Assembly (NCBI RefSeq): GCF_032925565.1
Contig: NZ_CP136708.1
Coordinates: 4,340,001-4,404,000, forward strand
Length of the DNA: 64,000 nt
Direction of reading: 5' to 3'
DNA from: Alteromonas sp. CI.11.F.A3
GTDB taxonomy: Bacteria; Pseudomonadota; Gammaproteobacteria; Enterobacterales; Alteromonadaceae
Positions within the stretch are counted from its first letter, which is position 1, and the number at the start of each line of letters is the position of its first letter. The position numbers and the translations under genes were made by a program. A model generated the notes under the pieces. It was not told where the DNA came from. It was given only the letters and a program-made list of their open reading frames with translations, and ran no database searches. This document shows positions 20,696 through 29,646 of the stretch, piece after piece.

Positions 20696-20865
20696 GTTAC
20701 CTCACAGTCATGCATAGCGCTTTAAGTTTACGTGCCTCTTTTAAAAATCATTAGGGCACAAAACGCAATGCGTTAAAAATTAACGAATACTTTTTATACC
20801 TTAACATTGCCAAGCTATGACAGTGCAACGTATGCTGCATTTTTGGCTTTTTAAAGGAATGTGAT

Positions 20866-21783
20866 GTGGCCGCTGCGAACTTATTAGCCCTTCTCGATGA
20901 TATCGCGACATTAATGGATGACATTGCTGTTATGTCGAAAGTGGCAGCAAAGAAAACTGCTGGTGTTCTGGGTGATGATTTGGCGCTTAACGCTAACCAA
21001 GTACAGGGCGTGAAAGCTGACAGAGAATTACCCGTTGTGTGGGCCGTAGCGAAAGGCTCATTGCTGAACAAGGTTATCTTGGTTCCTGCCGCTTTGCTTA
21101 TTAGCGCTTTTGTGCCTTCGTTGATCACCGTACTTCTTGTACTAGGTGGGCTGTATTTGTGCTTTGAAGGGGCTGAAAAGCTGCTTCATAAATACTTACC
21201 GCATGATGATGAGTCAGCAGAACGTGAAGCAAGAATAAACGCCCTAGCTGATGAAAAAGTAGATATGGTTGCGTTTGAAAAAGAGAAGATTAAAGGCGCT
21301 ATTCGTACTGACTTCATACTTTCTGCGGAAATTATTGTTATTGCGCTAGGTAGCGTAACAGATGCGACTTTTACCACCCAAGTAGGCGTATTAGTAGCGC
21401 TTAGTATTGCTATTACGTTAGGGGTTTATGGGCTGGTGGCAGGTATTGTTAAGATGGATGATGTGGGGCTGTATTTACTGCGTAAATCACTCACGGGCAC
21501 CATGAATAGCCTTCAACGCTTCTTTGGCCGTGCGCTATTAATTGCTGCGCCTATTTTAATGAAAACCCTTGCGATAGTCGGCACCATTGCCATGTTTTTG
21601 GTGGGCGGCGGCATTCTTACCCACAACATTGGTTTTTTGCATCACACCGCAGTGTGGTTCAGCGAACTCGCGCCATCGATTTTTACGGTAATGGCTATCA
21701 TTGCTGATGGGCTTGCGGGCCTAATAGCAGGCGCTATTTTAGCAGTCACCTTCACCCTGGTTTCTCGGTTACGTAAAAACTAA
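20866..21783 (+). CDS. DUF808 (YedI-like) inner-membrane protein
   Basis: A 305-residue protein of the DUF808 family, which includes E. coli YedI. The N-terminus AAANLLALLDDIATLMDDIAVMSKVAAKKTAGVLGDDLALNA is the family hallmark, followed by several membrane helices (LILVPAALL region, LLVLGGLYLCFEGAEK, EIIVIALGSV, VALSIAITLGVYGLVAG, LLIAAPILMKTLAIVGTIAMFLVGGG, IIADGLAGLIAGAI). The start is GTG at 20866 with AAAGGAA upstream. The biochemical role of the family is unknown. It stands alone between the AraC gene and the small-protein operon. Confidence 0.85.
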   Translation: MAAANLLALLDDIATLMDDIAVMSKVAAKKTAGVLGDDLALNANQVQGVKADRELPVVWAVAKGSLLNKVILVPAALLISAFVPSLITVLLVLGGLYLCFEGAEKLLHKYLPHDDESAEREARINALADEKVDMVAFEKEKIKGAIRTDFILSAEIIVIALGSVTDATFTTQVGVLVALSIAITLGVYGLVAGIVKMDDVGLYLLRKSLTGTMNSLQRFFGRALLIAAPILMKTLAIVGTIAMFLVGGGILTHNIGFLHHTAVWFSELAPSIFTVMAIIADGLAGLIAGAILAVTFTLVSRLRKN

Positions 21784-21790
21784 ATAGTTT

Positions 21791-21821
21791 GCTGAAGGGG
21801 CAAAGTCACCGCCCCTTCAGC
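21791..21821 (+). terminator. Hairpin after the DUF808 gene
   Basis: Perfect 11-bp arms GCTGAAGGGGC and GCCCCTTCAGC flank a 9-base loop just after the stop codon. The T-run is poor, so it is either a weak intrinsic terminator or an mRNA-stabilising hairpin. Confidence 0.7.
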
Positions 21822-21940
21822 TTATGTAGCCCACTATTAAACTACTTAGCTTGTCCATATTCTTTAATTTATTGTGTCCCGCTTTAATTTTCATTTCCCA
21901 CCAGCCCAACGTTAGTCATTTTGACCAAAACATATTTATA

Positions 21941-21963
21941 AAATAACTAAATATTAGTTATTT
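21941..21963. promoter_or_regulatory. Palindromic candidate enhancer for the sigma-54-type promoter
   Basis: Perfect arms AAATAACTAA (21941-21950) and TTAGTTATTT (21954-21963) have a 3-base spacer. The dyad is centred about 118 bp upstream of the start predicted from the -24/-12 element at 22044, the usual place for a bacterial enhancer-binding protein site. The surrounding 150 bp is very AT-rich and could bend easily. It is not the NtrC consensus. Confidence 0.5.
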
Positions 21964-22043
21964 CATTTATTTCAAAAACCCACCTAAAAATCATTAAAAA
22001 TTAAAATTCATTGAAATCAGACACTTAATCCATTTTAAAAACA

Positions 22044-22059
22044 TGGCACAACCCTCGCT
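22044..22059 (+). promoter_or_regulatory. Sigma-54-type promoter of the small-protein operon
   Basis: TGGCACAACCCTCGCT matches the -24/-12 consensus with the correct spacing between the invariant GG and GC and a single mismatch (TTGC to TCGC). Transcription would start near 22070, leaving a leader of about 84 bases before the ATG at 22154. Confidence 0.65.
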
Positions 22060-22153
22060 ATAAACTAATTGTTAATTGATAACGACTTAATAAATAACTG
22101 CCAAGCAGTCCGATTTAGTGCAGTGACTAACTTTTATTCATAGGAGATGAACC

Positions 22154-22447
22154 ATGTTTACTAACAAAAAATTACTTACTGCGCTGATTCTAAGTACTGC
22201 ATTTACTGCCACCACTGTGATGGCTGATGAACCAACAAGTAACCTAATATCGCAAACCGATTATTTAGTGGCTAATGCAATGGCTGATGTAAAGCAAGAT
22301 ATGACAATAGGTATCACTTACGACGTATTAACGGCCAGTCATACTTTTGAACCGAATGCAGCGAAAGCAAGCACGTTAATAGCAATAGCAGATATTACGA
22401 TTACGCCAATGAAAAGTGACGAGTTTCAAAACGATAACGACGCGTAA
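22154..22447 (+). CDS. Exported small protein, unknown function
   Basis: A 97-residue protein with a clear signal peptide (KKLLTALILSTAFTATTVMADE, cleavage probably after MADE or just before it). The mature part is about 72 residues, acidic and without Cys. It has Thr/Ile-rich strand-like segments (TIGITYDVLTASHTFEP, STLIAIADITITPMK) and an acidic tail (DEFQNDNDA). TAGGAGATG lies just upstream of the ATG at 22154. It is preceded by a sigma-54-type promoter and is followed 10 bases later by a second small gene whose Shine-Dalgarno sequence begins at its stop codon. I do not recognise a family. Confidence 0.72.
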   Translation: MFTNKKLLTALILSTAFTATTVMADEPTSNLISQTDYLVANAMADVKQDMTIGITYDVLTASHTFEPNAAKASTLIAIADITITPMKSDEFQNDNDA

Positions 22448-22457
22448 GGAGGCAGGT

Positions 22458-22565
22458 ATGCTAACCGCGAGCGCATTATTTATGCTGGTCTTAGCACCCG
22501 TAGCAGCATTTGCACTTAGCGTTGTCGTGTTTTCAACAGCGCGATACATGCTAGATCAGTTTTAG
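22458..22565 (+). CDS. 35-residue membrane peptide, unknown function
   Basis: A small gene with a perfect AAGGAGG ending six bases before its ATG at 22458. The Shine-Dalgarno sequence overlaps the stop codon of the preceding exported protein, so translation is likely coupled. The product begins MLTASALFMLVLAPVAAFAL and continues with a hydrophobic stretch to TARYMLDQF, giving one membrane span with a short charged C-terminus. The gene ends just before a terminator hairpin. No family is recognised. The strong ribosome site and the operon position make it a credible small-protein gene. Confidence 0.6.
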   Translation: MLTASALFMLVLAPVAAFALSVVVFSTARYMLDQF

Positions 22566-22614
22566 ACCCAATTTTAAAGTTTAGCCTACTCCCTGGGGCT
22601 TTTTCAGGAGGCAA

Positions 22615-22644
22615 TAAAAAGCATATTGAGTTGGATGCTTTTTA
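22615..22644. terminator. Bidirectional terminator, small-protein operon / mrcB
   Basis: Arms TAAAAAGCAT (22615-22624) and ATGCTTTTTA (22635-22644) pair perfectly with a 10-base loop; the A- and T-runs within the arms serve both strands. It lies between the convergent small-protein operon and the mrcB stop. A weaker AGCC/GGCT hairpin with TTTTT sits just before it at about 22582-22604. Confidence 0.75.
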
Positions 22645-22661
22645 CTGCCTACCTGTTTTTT

Positions 22662-25007
22662 TTATCCAAATATTCTTTCCCACCAGCTTTTCTTTTCGCC
22701 CTCTTTTTCTCCATCAGGCTTCACCGCTTTACCAGAGCAATCTTGTTGCGCAGGCGGCAACACATCGAGAATAGCAGGTACACTCATGCTGCCCGTACAT
22801 CCGGCAATCACAACCGCGCCGGTCTTGGCATCAAAGTGCGCAATACCCAGTCCTTCAGGGAAGCGGCGAGATAAAGACTTAGGTGACTGAGACTTCATAT
22901 AATTAATAAAAACTGGTAAGGCACCACTAGCACCGGTTAAATTCACTGGCAAGTTATCATCATTTCCTACCCACACAGTAACCACATTGTTGCGATCAAA
23001 GCCGCTGAACCAACTATCACGGTAATCATCTGTAGTACCGGTTTTACCTGCCATATTCACGTTACCAAAGTTCGCGCCTACTTGTTTTGCCGTCCCTTCT
23101 ACTGTGACTTTATACAAGGCGTAATTTAGTAAATAAGTAGCGGCTTCATCGGTTCGCTGCGCGTAGAATTCAGCTTTTTTCCACAACAGTGCATTGTCAG
23201 CAGTGACAACGGAACTTACCGTATGCAGAGGCACATAGCGCCCACCGTTTGATAGCGTTTGGTACATTTGGTTAGTCACAAACGGCGTTAACTCAACTGC
23301 CCCTAACGTGAGAGAAGGCACCAAATTAACCTGAGAGGTAACGCCTAATCGCGCAATAGTGTCAGCAATAACATCAAGCCCCACTTGCATGCCTAAATTA
23401 ACAGTAGGCACATTCAATGATTCAACCAACCCCTGAATAAGCGGCACCTGTCCTCTGAATTCTTTATCGTAATTTAACGGTGACCATTGCTGCCCATTGC
23501 GGCTTTCTAGCGTGATAGGTTGATCTTCCAGCGGCGTGGCTAAATTAAACTGGGTTGGATCTTCAAGTGCCGATAAATACACCGCAGGTTTTATTAATGA
23601 ACCAATTGGACGCTTGGCCCCCAATGCTCGGTTAAACCCTTTAAATGAATAATCTTTACCACCCACTATCGCACGCACTTCCCCTTTCGCACTGTCGGTG
23701 ACAACCATCGCGCCTTGAAGAGGATTTTTTCTATTCGTTTGTAAACTTGCAATCGTACCCGAAAGGGCTTTTTCAGCTCGGCGCTGGGCCACGATATCTA
23801 AGGTGGTAAACACTTTTACACCCGAGTCACGCAGGCTTGAGTCGGCTAGAATATCTGCAAGCTCTCGTCGTACTTGCTCCATAAAAGCAGGGTGTTTGCC
23901 GCTGGCTAAACTCGCGCCACTAGCCAAACCTAGCGGCATATTTATCGCCCGCTCATATTGGCTGCGGTCGATTTCATTTTCATCAAATAACATACGCAGC
24001 ACCAAGTCTCGGCGCTCTTTAACGCGCTCGGGGTGTTTACGTGGATTATAATAAGAAGGGCCTTTGATAATCGCCACAAGTGTAGCAATTTCAGTTGTGC
24101 TCAATTCATTCGCTGGGCGGTCAAAATAAAAATAACTCGCCAGTCCGAAACCGTGTACCGCCATGTCACCATTTTGCCCTAAGAAAACTTCATTTAAATA
24201 GGCTTGAATGATTTCCGACTTGGAATATCTGGCATCTATAATCACCGCCATAATGGCTTCTTTCGCTTTACGCACAATTGAGCGCTCGCGAGTTAGAAAC
24301 ATATTTTTGACTAATTGCTGGGTAAGCGTGCTACCACCTTGTACGGTTCTGCCCGCTGCAATATTGGCTAATAGCGCCCGCAATATAGATAAAGGCGCCA
24401 CACCATGGTGATTATAAAAGTTGCGATCTTCAACCAAGGTTAGCGCTTTTGGCAGCATGTCGGGAATAGTGTCCAGTGTGACCAACATTCTGTCTTCCTG
24501 ACTACCACTTACCATGCGCGTAACTAACCATGGTTCAAGCTTTATCGTGCCGAAAGGACGAGTTTGAGTTCTATCCTGAATTAGGCTAATTCGACTGCCT
24601 TGCCACGTGATCTCTATATGACGAAGCCCTTCAGCGCCTTCTGGGAAGTGAAAAGCCCGGCGCTGAATATTTAAGATACCATTTCGATAACTGTATTCAC
24701 CGCTACTATCTGCCTCGTTAACTTTGCGGTATCCCAACAAGGTTAATTCATCAATCACTTCTGTGGGGGTAATTTCTTGCCCTTTACTCAGCGCTAACGG
24801 GCGAGCAAAAATCTGAGCGGGGACTTCCCATTTGTTGCCTGAAAATTCATGTTTGATCTGCGCATCTAAATAAAAAGCATAGGCACCCAGTACCACTACG
24901 CCTATCAAAAATACGCGTAAGAATAGTTTCATTATTGAAAAAGATTTTGGTTTGGATGCCGCTTTAGTCTGTTTTTTTGCCACTTTTTTTGCCACTGAGA
25001 ATGCCAT
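22662..25007 (-). CDS. mrcB: Penicillin-binding protein 1B
   Basis: A bifunctional peptidoglycan polymerase and cross-linker of 781 residues. It has a basic cytoplasmic tail, one membrane span (about 27-48), a UB2H domain (about 60-150), and a GT51 glycosyltransferase with catalytic Glu193 (LVEDRNFYNHHG) and the conserved QGGSTLTQQLVKN. The transpeptidase has Ser470-x-x-Lys473 (RPIGSLIKP), Ser530-Leu-Asn532 and Lys655-Thr-Gly (AGKTGTTDDYRDSWF). The UB2H region is the docking site for the lipoprotein activator LpoB in enteric bacteria and distinguishes PBP1b from PBP1a. The family's synteny with hrpB and thpR is kept nearby. Start ATG at 25007. Confidence 0.95.
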   Translation of the reverse strand: MAFSVAKKVAKKQTKAASKPKSFSIMKLFLRVFLIGVVVLGAYAFYLDAQIKHEFSGNKWEVPAQIFARPLALSKGQEITPTEVIDELTLLGYRKVNEADSSGEYSYRNGILNIQRRAFHFPEGAEGLRHIEITWQGSRISLIQDRTQTRPFGTIKLEPWLVTRMVSGSQEDRMLVTLDTIPDMLPKALTLVEDRNFYNHHGVAPLSILRALLANIAAGRTVQGGSTLTQQLVKNMFLTRERSIVRKAKEAIMAVIIDARYSKSEIIQAYLNEVFLGQNGDMAVHGFGLASYFYFDRPANELSTTEIATLVAIIKGPSYYNPRKHPERVKERRDLVLRMLFDENEIDRSQYERAINMPLGLASGASLASGKHPAFMEQVRRELADILADSSLRDSGVKVFTTLDIVAQRRAEKALSGTIASLQTNRKNPLQGAMVVTDSAKGEVRAIVGGKDYSFKGFNRALGAKRPIGSLIKPAVYLSALEDPTQFNLATPLEDQPITLESRNGQQWSPLNYDKEFRGQVPLIQGLVESLNVPTVNLGMQVGLDVIADTIARLGVTSQVNLVPSLTLGAVELTPFVTNQMYQTLSNGGRYVPLHTVSSVVTADNALLWKKAEFYAQRTDEAATYLLNYALYKVTVEGTAKQVGANFGNVNMAGKTGTTDDYRDSWFSGFDRNNVVTVWVGNDDNLPVNLTGASGALPVFINYMKSQSPKSLSRRFPEGLGIAHFDAKTGAVVIAGCTGSMSVPAILDVLPPAQQDCSGKAVKPDGEKEGEKKSWWERIFG

Positions 25008-25233
25008 GATATGAAGCTGAAAAAATTGTGCAGCTTTCTACACACAATTTCCAGCGAATGCTGAAGAATTTTGTAGCAGCATATGAACAACTACGTGCTG
25101 CACACTCTGAAGTTAGCGAACACTACCACTGCTCCCCCTCGGCAACAACTACAAAAATAGCACCACCTTAAAATCAATCGTTTCAATGATGCCACCCGTA
25201 GTAATGTTGAATGCTTACACTCAAGGAGTAATT

Positions 25234-25437
25234 ATGACATCTGAAAATAGGGCGAGTTCTATTGCCAATATGGAAGGGTTACAATCGGCTATCGTAGCGG
25301 GAGAAACGGCCAGAGTGAAAGAGTTACTGGAGGGGCGTTCATTAGATGAACTCCAAAAAGGATATTTAATTGAGCTTGCTGAGTTAAATAATGATGGCGA
25401 AATTATTGGAATTCTAAAACAAGCGCCAACGGCATAG
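25234..25437 (+). CDS. Small cytoplasmic protein, unknown (67 aa)
   Basis: An acidic, helical, soluble-looking protein (NMEGLQSAIVAGETARVKELLEGRSLDELQKGYLIELAELNNDGEIIGIL). The ATG at 25234 has AAGGAG five bases upstream; the frame is open 16 codons further but without another good ribosome site. The sequence pattern, helix pairs with V-K-E-L-L and a G-Y-L-I-E-L-A-E turn, is faintly ankyrin-like, but a single unit is too little to call. It stands alone between mrcB and the transglycosylase gene. Confidence 0.6.
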   Translation: MTSENRASSIANMEGLQSAIVAGETARVKELLEGRSLDELQKGYLIELAELNNDGEIIGILKQAPTA

Positions 25438-25564
25438 TTTCACACGGCAGGTTTACGTTTAATTGCCTCTTATCAGCCATAAACCTTAGGGCATCATTGA
25501 ATTATACTCGCGTTTTACAGTCACATTGAGATAGCATGTGTGCTCGCAATACAGGAATTGAATT

Positions 25565-26791
25565 ATGGGTTTTAAGGGTAAAGGGAAGCAGTGGGTTACT
25601 GCTGTATCAATGATGTCGGCACTGCTTTCAGGGCTTTGCAGCACTTCTGCAATAGCCGATGAGGCATTTTCCACGTGTACCACTGAACTTGCTAACAAAG
25701 CACTTGAGCAAGGTGTGAGTCAAGAAACTGTTGATGCCATTTTCCCCACATTAGCATACCAAGCACGTGTTATTGAGCTTGATAGAAGCCAACCAGAATT
25801 CGTTCAAACCTTTCCAGGCTACTTTAGTAAACGTGTAACCGATTGGCGCACGAACAAGGGCAAGGAAATGTATGAAAAGCACAAGGACTTGCTGCACAAA
25901 TTAAGTGACAAGTACGGTGTGCCGCCACACTATTTGCTAGCGTTTTGGGGTCTTGAAACTAACTTTGGTAATTACAAAGGCAAAATGCCCGTTCTCGATT
26001 CGTTAGCCACGCTGGCTTGCGATCCCCGTAGAAGCAAATACTTTACACAAGAGCTTTTAGTGGCAGTAAAGTTATTTGAGCGTGAGTCACTCACCCGTGA
26101 AGAAATGGTCGGCTCTTGGGCTGGTGCTATGGGTCATACTCAATTTATGCCATCGGCTTATACCCATTACGCGGTAGATGGCGACAATGATGGTCAAATT
26201 AACTTATGGAACAGTGAAGAAGATGCCCTAACCTCTGCGGCCAACTTTCTTGCGAGTTTAGGCTGGCAACGAGGCTTTCGTTGGGGCCGTGAAGTGCAGC
26301 TTCCAGAGAATTTTGACTATCAACTCTCTGGGTATAAAAACCGCCGCACTATCGCTCAGTGGAATGAACTTGGCGTAAAGCAAGCCGATGCAAGCCCGTT
26401 GGGTGAAGACGACACCAAAGCGTACGTGGTAGTGCCTGCAGGTCATGCCGGCCCCGCGTTTGTGGGTTACCAAAACTTTCGCGTGATCATGCGTTGGAAC
26501 AATTCAGAATTTTACGCCATTGCCGTAGGCGTGTTAGCCGATAGGATTTCTGGGGCATCCGGCATTATTGCTCCCCTGCCTGATTTACCGGCTTACAGCA
26601 GAAACGATATTATTGGTTTACAGAAAAAACTGAACGATCGCGGCTTCGATGTTGGCACCCCAGATGGAATAATTGGCCCTGCCACCCGTGAAGGTATTCG
26701 CAACTATCAAATTGCAAACGAGATGATTGCTGATGGCTTCCCAGGCCTTAACGTGATGCAGTCGTTAAACTTGGTTGATAAGAGTGCCTAG
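25565..26791 (+). CDS. MltB-type lytic murein transglycosylase with PG-binding domain
   Basis: Cleaves the glycan strands of peptidoglycan, forming 1,6-anhydromuramic ends. The 408-residue protein has a signal peptide (about 1-31, no lipobox Cys), then an SLT_2 domain with catalytic Glu131 in AFWGLETNFGNYKGKMPVLDSLATL and the typical GSWAGAMGHTQFMPSAYTHYAVDGDNDGQ. A C-terminal PG_binding_1 domain covers about 345-403 (LQKKLNDRGFDVGTPDGIIGPATREGIRNYQ). It is likely periplasmic and soluble. The gene sits between mrcB and hrpB, both on the opposite strand, where E. coli has no extra gene. Confidence 0.92.
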   Translation: MGFKGKGKQWVTAVSMMSALLSGLCSTSAIADEAFSTCTTELANKALEQGVSQETVDAIFPTLAYQARVIELDRSQPEFVQTFPGYFSKRVTDWRTNKGKEMYEKHKDLLHKLSDKYGVPPHYLLAFWGLETNFGNYKGKMPVLDSLATLACDPRRSKYFTQELLVAVKLFERESLTREEMVGSWAGAMGHTQFMPSAYTHYAVDGDNDGQINLWNSEEDALTSAANFLASLGWQRGFRWGREVQLPENFDYQLSGYKNRRTIAQWNELGVKQADASPLGEDDTKAYVVVPAGHAGPAFVGYQNFRVIMRWNNSEFYAIAVGVLADRISGASGIIAPLPDLPAYSRNDIIGLQKKLNDRGFDVGTPDGIIGPATREGIRNYQIANEMIADGFPGLNVMQSLNLVDKSA

Positions 26792-26819
26792 CGCCTTTTT
26801 AAAGAATTAACTTGCCCCG

Positions 26820-29471
26820 TTAACCCATCGCCTTCTTTGTTCTGGCGGTGGGTGTAGCTGTGGCCGGTTCATCTGGCCAAAAGTGCTTGGGATAACGCCC
26901 TTTCATTTCTTTTTGAATCGCTAAATAACTTCCCGTCCAAAATCCTGCTAAATCTTTAGTGGTTTGAAGCGGGCGCCCTGCTGGCGACAATAACTCATAC
27001 ACAATATTGGTTTTGCCACCGGCTACCGTAAGCGAAGCAGTTTGGCTATACATCTCTTGCATTCTAACTGCCAACACCACATCACCATTATCACGATACT
27101 CAAGTGCGGCATCTCGTCCTGTGGGTATAGCAATATGGGTTGGTAATAGTGAAGCTAGGGCATCTTGTTGCGGCCAGCTTAGTGCATTATTCAGCGTGTT
27201 TTTCCATGGCAATTTTTGTAGTTTCGTCAACGACTCACATCGGCTTAGAGGCTCAATTAATGCCTCTTTTGCGCTGTGCATTAATGCCGGCAAAGACTGT
27301 GGCCAAGGGTCTGACTTATCGAACGCCTGCGGCTGAGGTAAATTTAACGAGGCTGCCAGTTTGAGTCTATTCCACCATTGCCAGTCACCATCAGTTAGTG
27401 GCCACTCACTTACTGGGATATTCTCTAAATATTCAAACCAAGCATGAGCAGTCTGTTTTTTCCAAAAGCTATTATCTTGTTGCTTCTCTTGCCCTGACAC
27501 AGGTTCACTGGCTAAGTCGATGGCGTGAAAACCGGTAATAACTCGTGCTTCCATGGCCTTTTTCGTTATATTGAAACGTACTTGTTTTTTATGAGTAAAC
27601 TCATCTGGGAACACAGCGCGAAGCAGCGCTTCATCAATAGGCTGGGCCAACCTGAATTTCACCGTATTTCCGGTTTGCTGACCATGTAAAACTGCCAACC
27701 ACTGAGGGGGAGAATGCTGCTCTAACTCACCGCCCTTGCCACTGGCGAGCTTATATCCGCTTTGTTGAAATTCACCTTGTGTAGTCTTTTGTCTAGCCCC
27801 TTGTCCTTTTTGTTTTCCATTTACCCCTCCGTTCGCCTTGTCAGAACCTAGACCGCGATAAAACGCCACCCGCTGAGGAAAGGCAATAGCAATACAAAGC
27901 GCCAATGCGTCTTCATCTATTCCGTTAATGTCCAAATCGTTCTGATTAACACCAACATATTTAGCATATTTAGATGCTTGCTGATGAAGCTGCTTGCGCG
28001 TTTGACCATCAAGATTCAACAGCGCATCAATAACATAAGTTTGTGTAAACTGCCCACCTAGGTTTTCGGCCAATGCCACCACGATGGGCGCAGCACATTT
28101 AAGTTTCCTTTGCATTGCTGGCCCTACCCCTTGCACACCTTGCTCGCAGCGTACTAATAAATTCGCCAAATTCGGATGACAGGGTATGTTAGACAATGTT
28201 CTGCCATAAGGGGTTATTATTTGGCTGTCATCATGGGCTTTAAGGGCATCAATGGCGGTTAAATTATAACGAGCCACCTTTAACTGCGCAGGGCTTGGCT
28301 GAGTTAACATTGCCAACGATGAGGGTGTAGCGCCCCATTGCAACGCATCAAGTAATAAGGACGACACATCTTCTCGTAATACCTGCGGGGCGTTATGTTG
28401 CGCCATACGCTCAAAACTGCTTTGGCTACATAGCCGGTAGCAATCACCTTCGCTAACTCGCCCTGCTCGCCCCGCCCGTTGAATAGCCGAGGCACGGGAT
28501 ATACGTTGCTGCATTAACTGAGTAAAGCCACTGGAAGGATTATATTGCGCTTGGTTCTCCCACATGCTGTCTACCACCACCTTAACCCCTTCTATGGTTA
28601 AACTAGTTTCGGCAATATTGGTGGCAAGAATAATCTTACGTCGCCCTTGTGGGTCGGGATTAATCGCAGCTTGCTGGGCGTCTTTGCCCATCGCGCCAAA
28701 GAGTGAGTGCAATGCCACGTCATATTTATCTACCAACGTAGAGAGTCGTTGTGCCACGCCTCGAATGGCCCCGCTTCCTGGCAAGAAAACCAACACATCA
28801 CCTTGATGCTGAGAAAAGGCTCGGGTCGTCATTTCAGCGGTAGCGCTAACCACTTCATGGGCAAGCACATCTTTGCTGTAATGCATATTAACGGGGAAAG
28901 TTCGCCCTTCAGCATTGAGGTTAATTGCAGGCACAGCCCCGTGATTATCCATTAATGCAGTCAGCGGCTCTACATCAAGGGTGGCAGACATTACCACTAG
29001 GCGGAGATCTTCCCGCAAGCCCCCTTGCACATCGAGTGCTAAGGCTAAACCGAAGTCGCTATGAATGCTGCGTTCATGAAATTCATCAAATACAATGGCC
29101 GATACCCCAGTCAGTTCAGGGTCAGACTGAATCATTCTGGCGAGTATACCTTCGGTAATAAGTTCGAGGCGGGTGTTCTTTCCTACTTTGCTTTCACCTT
29201 TAATTCGATAACCTACTGTGTCGCCCACGTTTTCATTGAGTATACCTGCCAGGTAATTCGCCAAATTCCTTACGACTACGCGGCGAGGCTGCATCAACAA
29301 CACTTTGCCCTGTGGTATCGCGCTTAATAGAGAAAGTGGGAGAACCGTCGACTTACCTGCACCCGGCGGGGCACCTATGATAAGGTTATTATTACTAATC
29401 GCCGTGTGAACGGGCTCTATTAGCTGGGCGGCAGGTAAATGTAGTAACGGCTGTAACATAAAGGTTTGCAA
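26820..29471 (-). CDS. hrpB: ATP-dependent helicase HrpB
   Basis: A DEAH-box-family helicase of 883 residues. It has motif I GAPPGAGKST, motif Ia QPRR, motif II DEFHERS, motif III SATLD, motif V TNIAETSLTIEGV, and motif VI QRAGRAGR (with SRASAIQ before it). The helicase-associated and HrpB C-terminal domains follow. A Gly/Lys/Gln-rich low-complexity stretch (about residues 545-575, SDKANGGVNGKQKGQGARQKT) interrupts the C-terminal half. The cellular role is not firmly known in any bacterium. It is divergent from thpR as in E. coli, which supports orthology. Confidence 0.93.
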   Translation of the reverse strand: MQTFMLQPLLHLPAAQLIEPVHTAISNNNLIIGAPPGAGKSTVLPLSLLSAIPQGKVLLMQPRRVVVRNLANYLAGILNENVGDTVGYRIKGESKVGKNTRLELITEGILARMIQSDPELTGVSAIVFDEFHERSIHSDFGLALALDVQGGLREDLRLVVMSATLDVEPLTALMDNHGAVPAINLNAEGRTFPVNMHYSKDVLAHEVVSATAEMTTRAFSQHQGDVLVFLPGSGAIRGVAQRLSTLVDKYDVALHSLFGAMGKDAQQAAINPDPQGRRKIILATNIAETSLTIEGVKVVVDSMWENQAQYNPSSGFTQLMQQRISRASAIQRAGRAGRVSEGDCYRLCSQSSFERMAQHNAPQVLREDVSSLLLDALQWGATPSSLAMLTQPSPAQLKVARYNLTAIDALKAHDDSQIITPYGRTLSNIPCHPNLANLLVRCEQGVQGVGPAMQRKLKCAAPIVVALAENLGGQFTQTYVIDALLNLDGQTRKQLHQQASKYAKYVGVNQNDLDINGIDEDALALCIAIAFPQRVAFYRGLGSDKANGGVNGKQKGQGARQKTTQGEFQQSGYKLASGKGGELEQHSPPQWLAVLHGQQTGNTVKFRLAQPIDEALLRAVFPDEFTHKKQVRFNITKKAMEARVITGFHAIDLASEPVSGQEKQQDNSFWKKQTAHAWFEYLENIPVSEWPLTDGDWQWWNRLKLAASLNLPQPQAFDKSDPWPQSLPALMHSAKEALIEPLSRCESLTKLQKLPWKNTLNNALSWPQQDALASLLPTHIAIPTGRDAALEYRDNGDVVLAVRMQEMYSQTASLTVAGGKTNIVYELLSPAGRPLQTTKDLAGFWTGSYLAIQKEMKGRYPKHFWPDEPATATPTARTKKAMG

Positions 29472-29646
29472 TACCTAGATAAACTTCTCACACTATTGTA
29501 CTTGAATTTACCCGTAGCAGAAGTTCTGCAGCGCCCTAAATAGGCTCGGCTAGATAAAGGCACCTGACGAAATGTCCATTGGGTTTGAATCATTTTCTAT
29601 TAACCCGGGCGTGTCGACCTAATTGCACGTAGATAGAGGAGTGGGT

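Noticed and set aside
21941..21963. Interpretation of the AT-rich dyad as a terminator of the DUF808 gene
   Set aside because: It lies 160 bases after the stop, has a 3-base loop and no distinct GC stem; the GC-rich hairpin at 21791-21821 fits that role better.
22154..22447. Idea that the 97-aa exported protein belongs to a PEP-CTERM or exosortase system (these also use sigma-54)
   Set aside because: No PEP motif, C-terminal membrane helix or basic tail is present.
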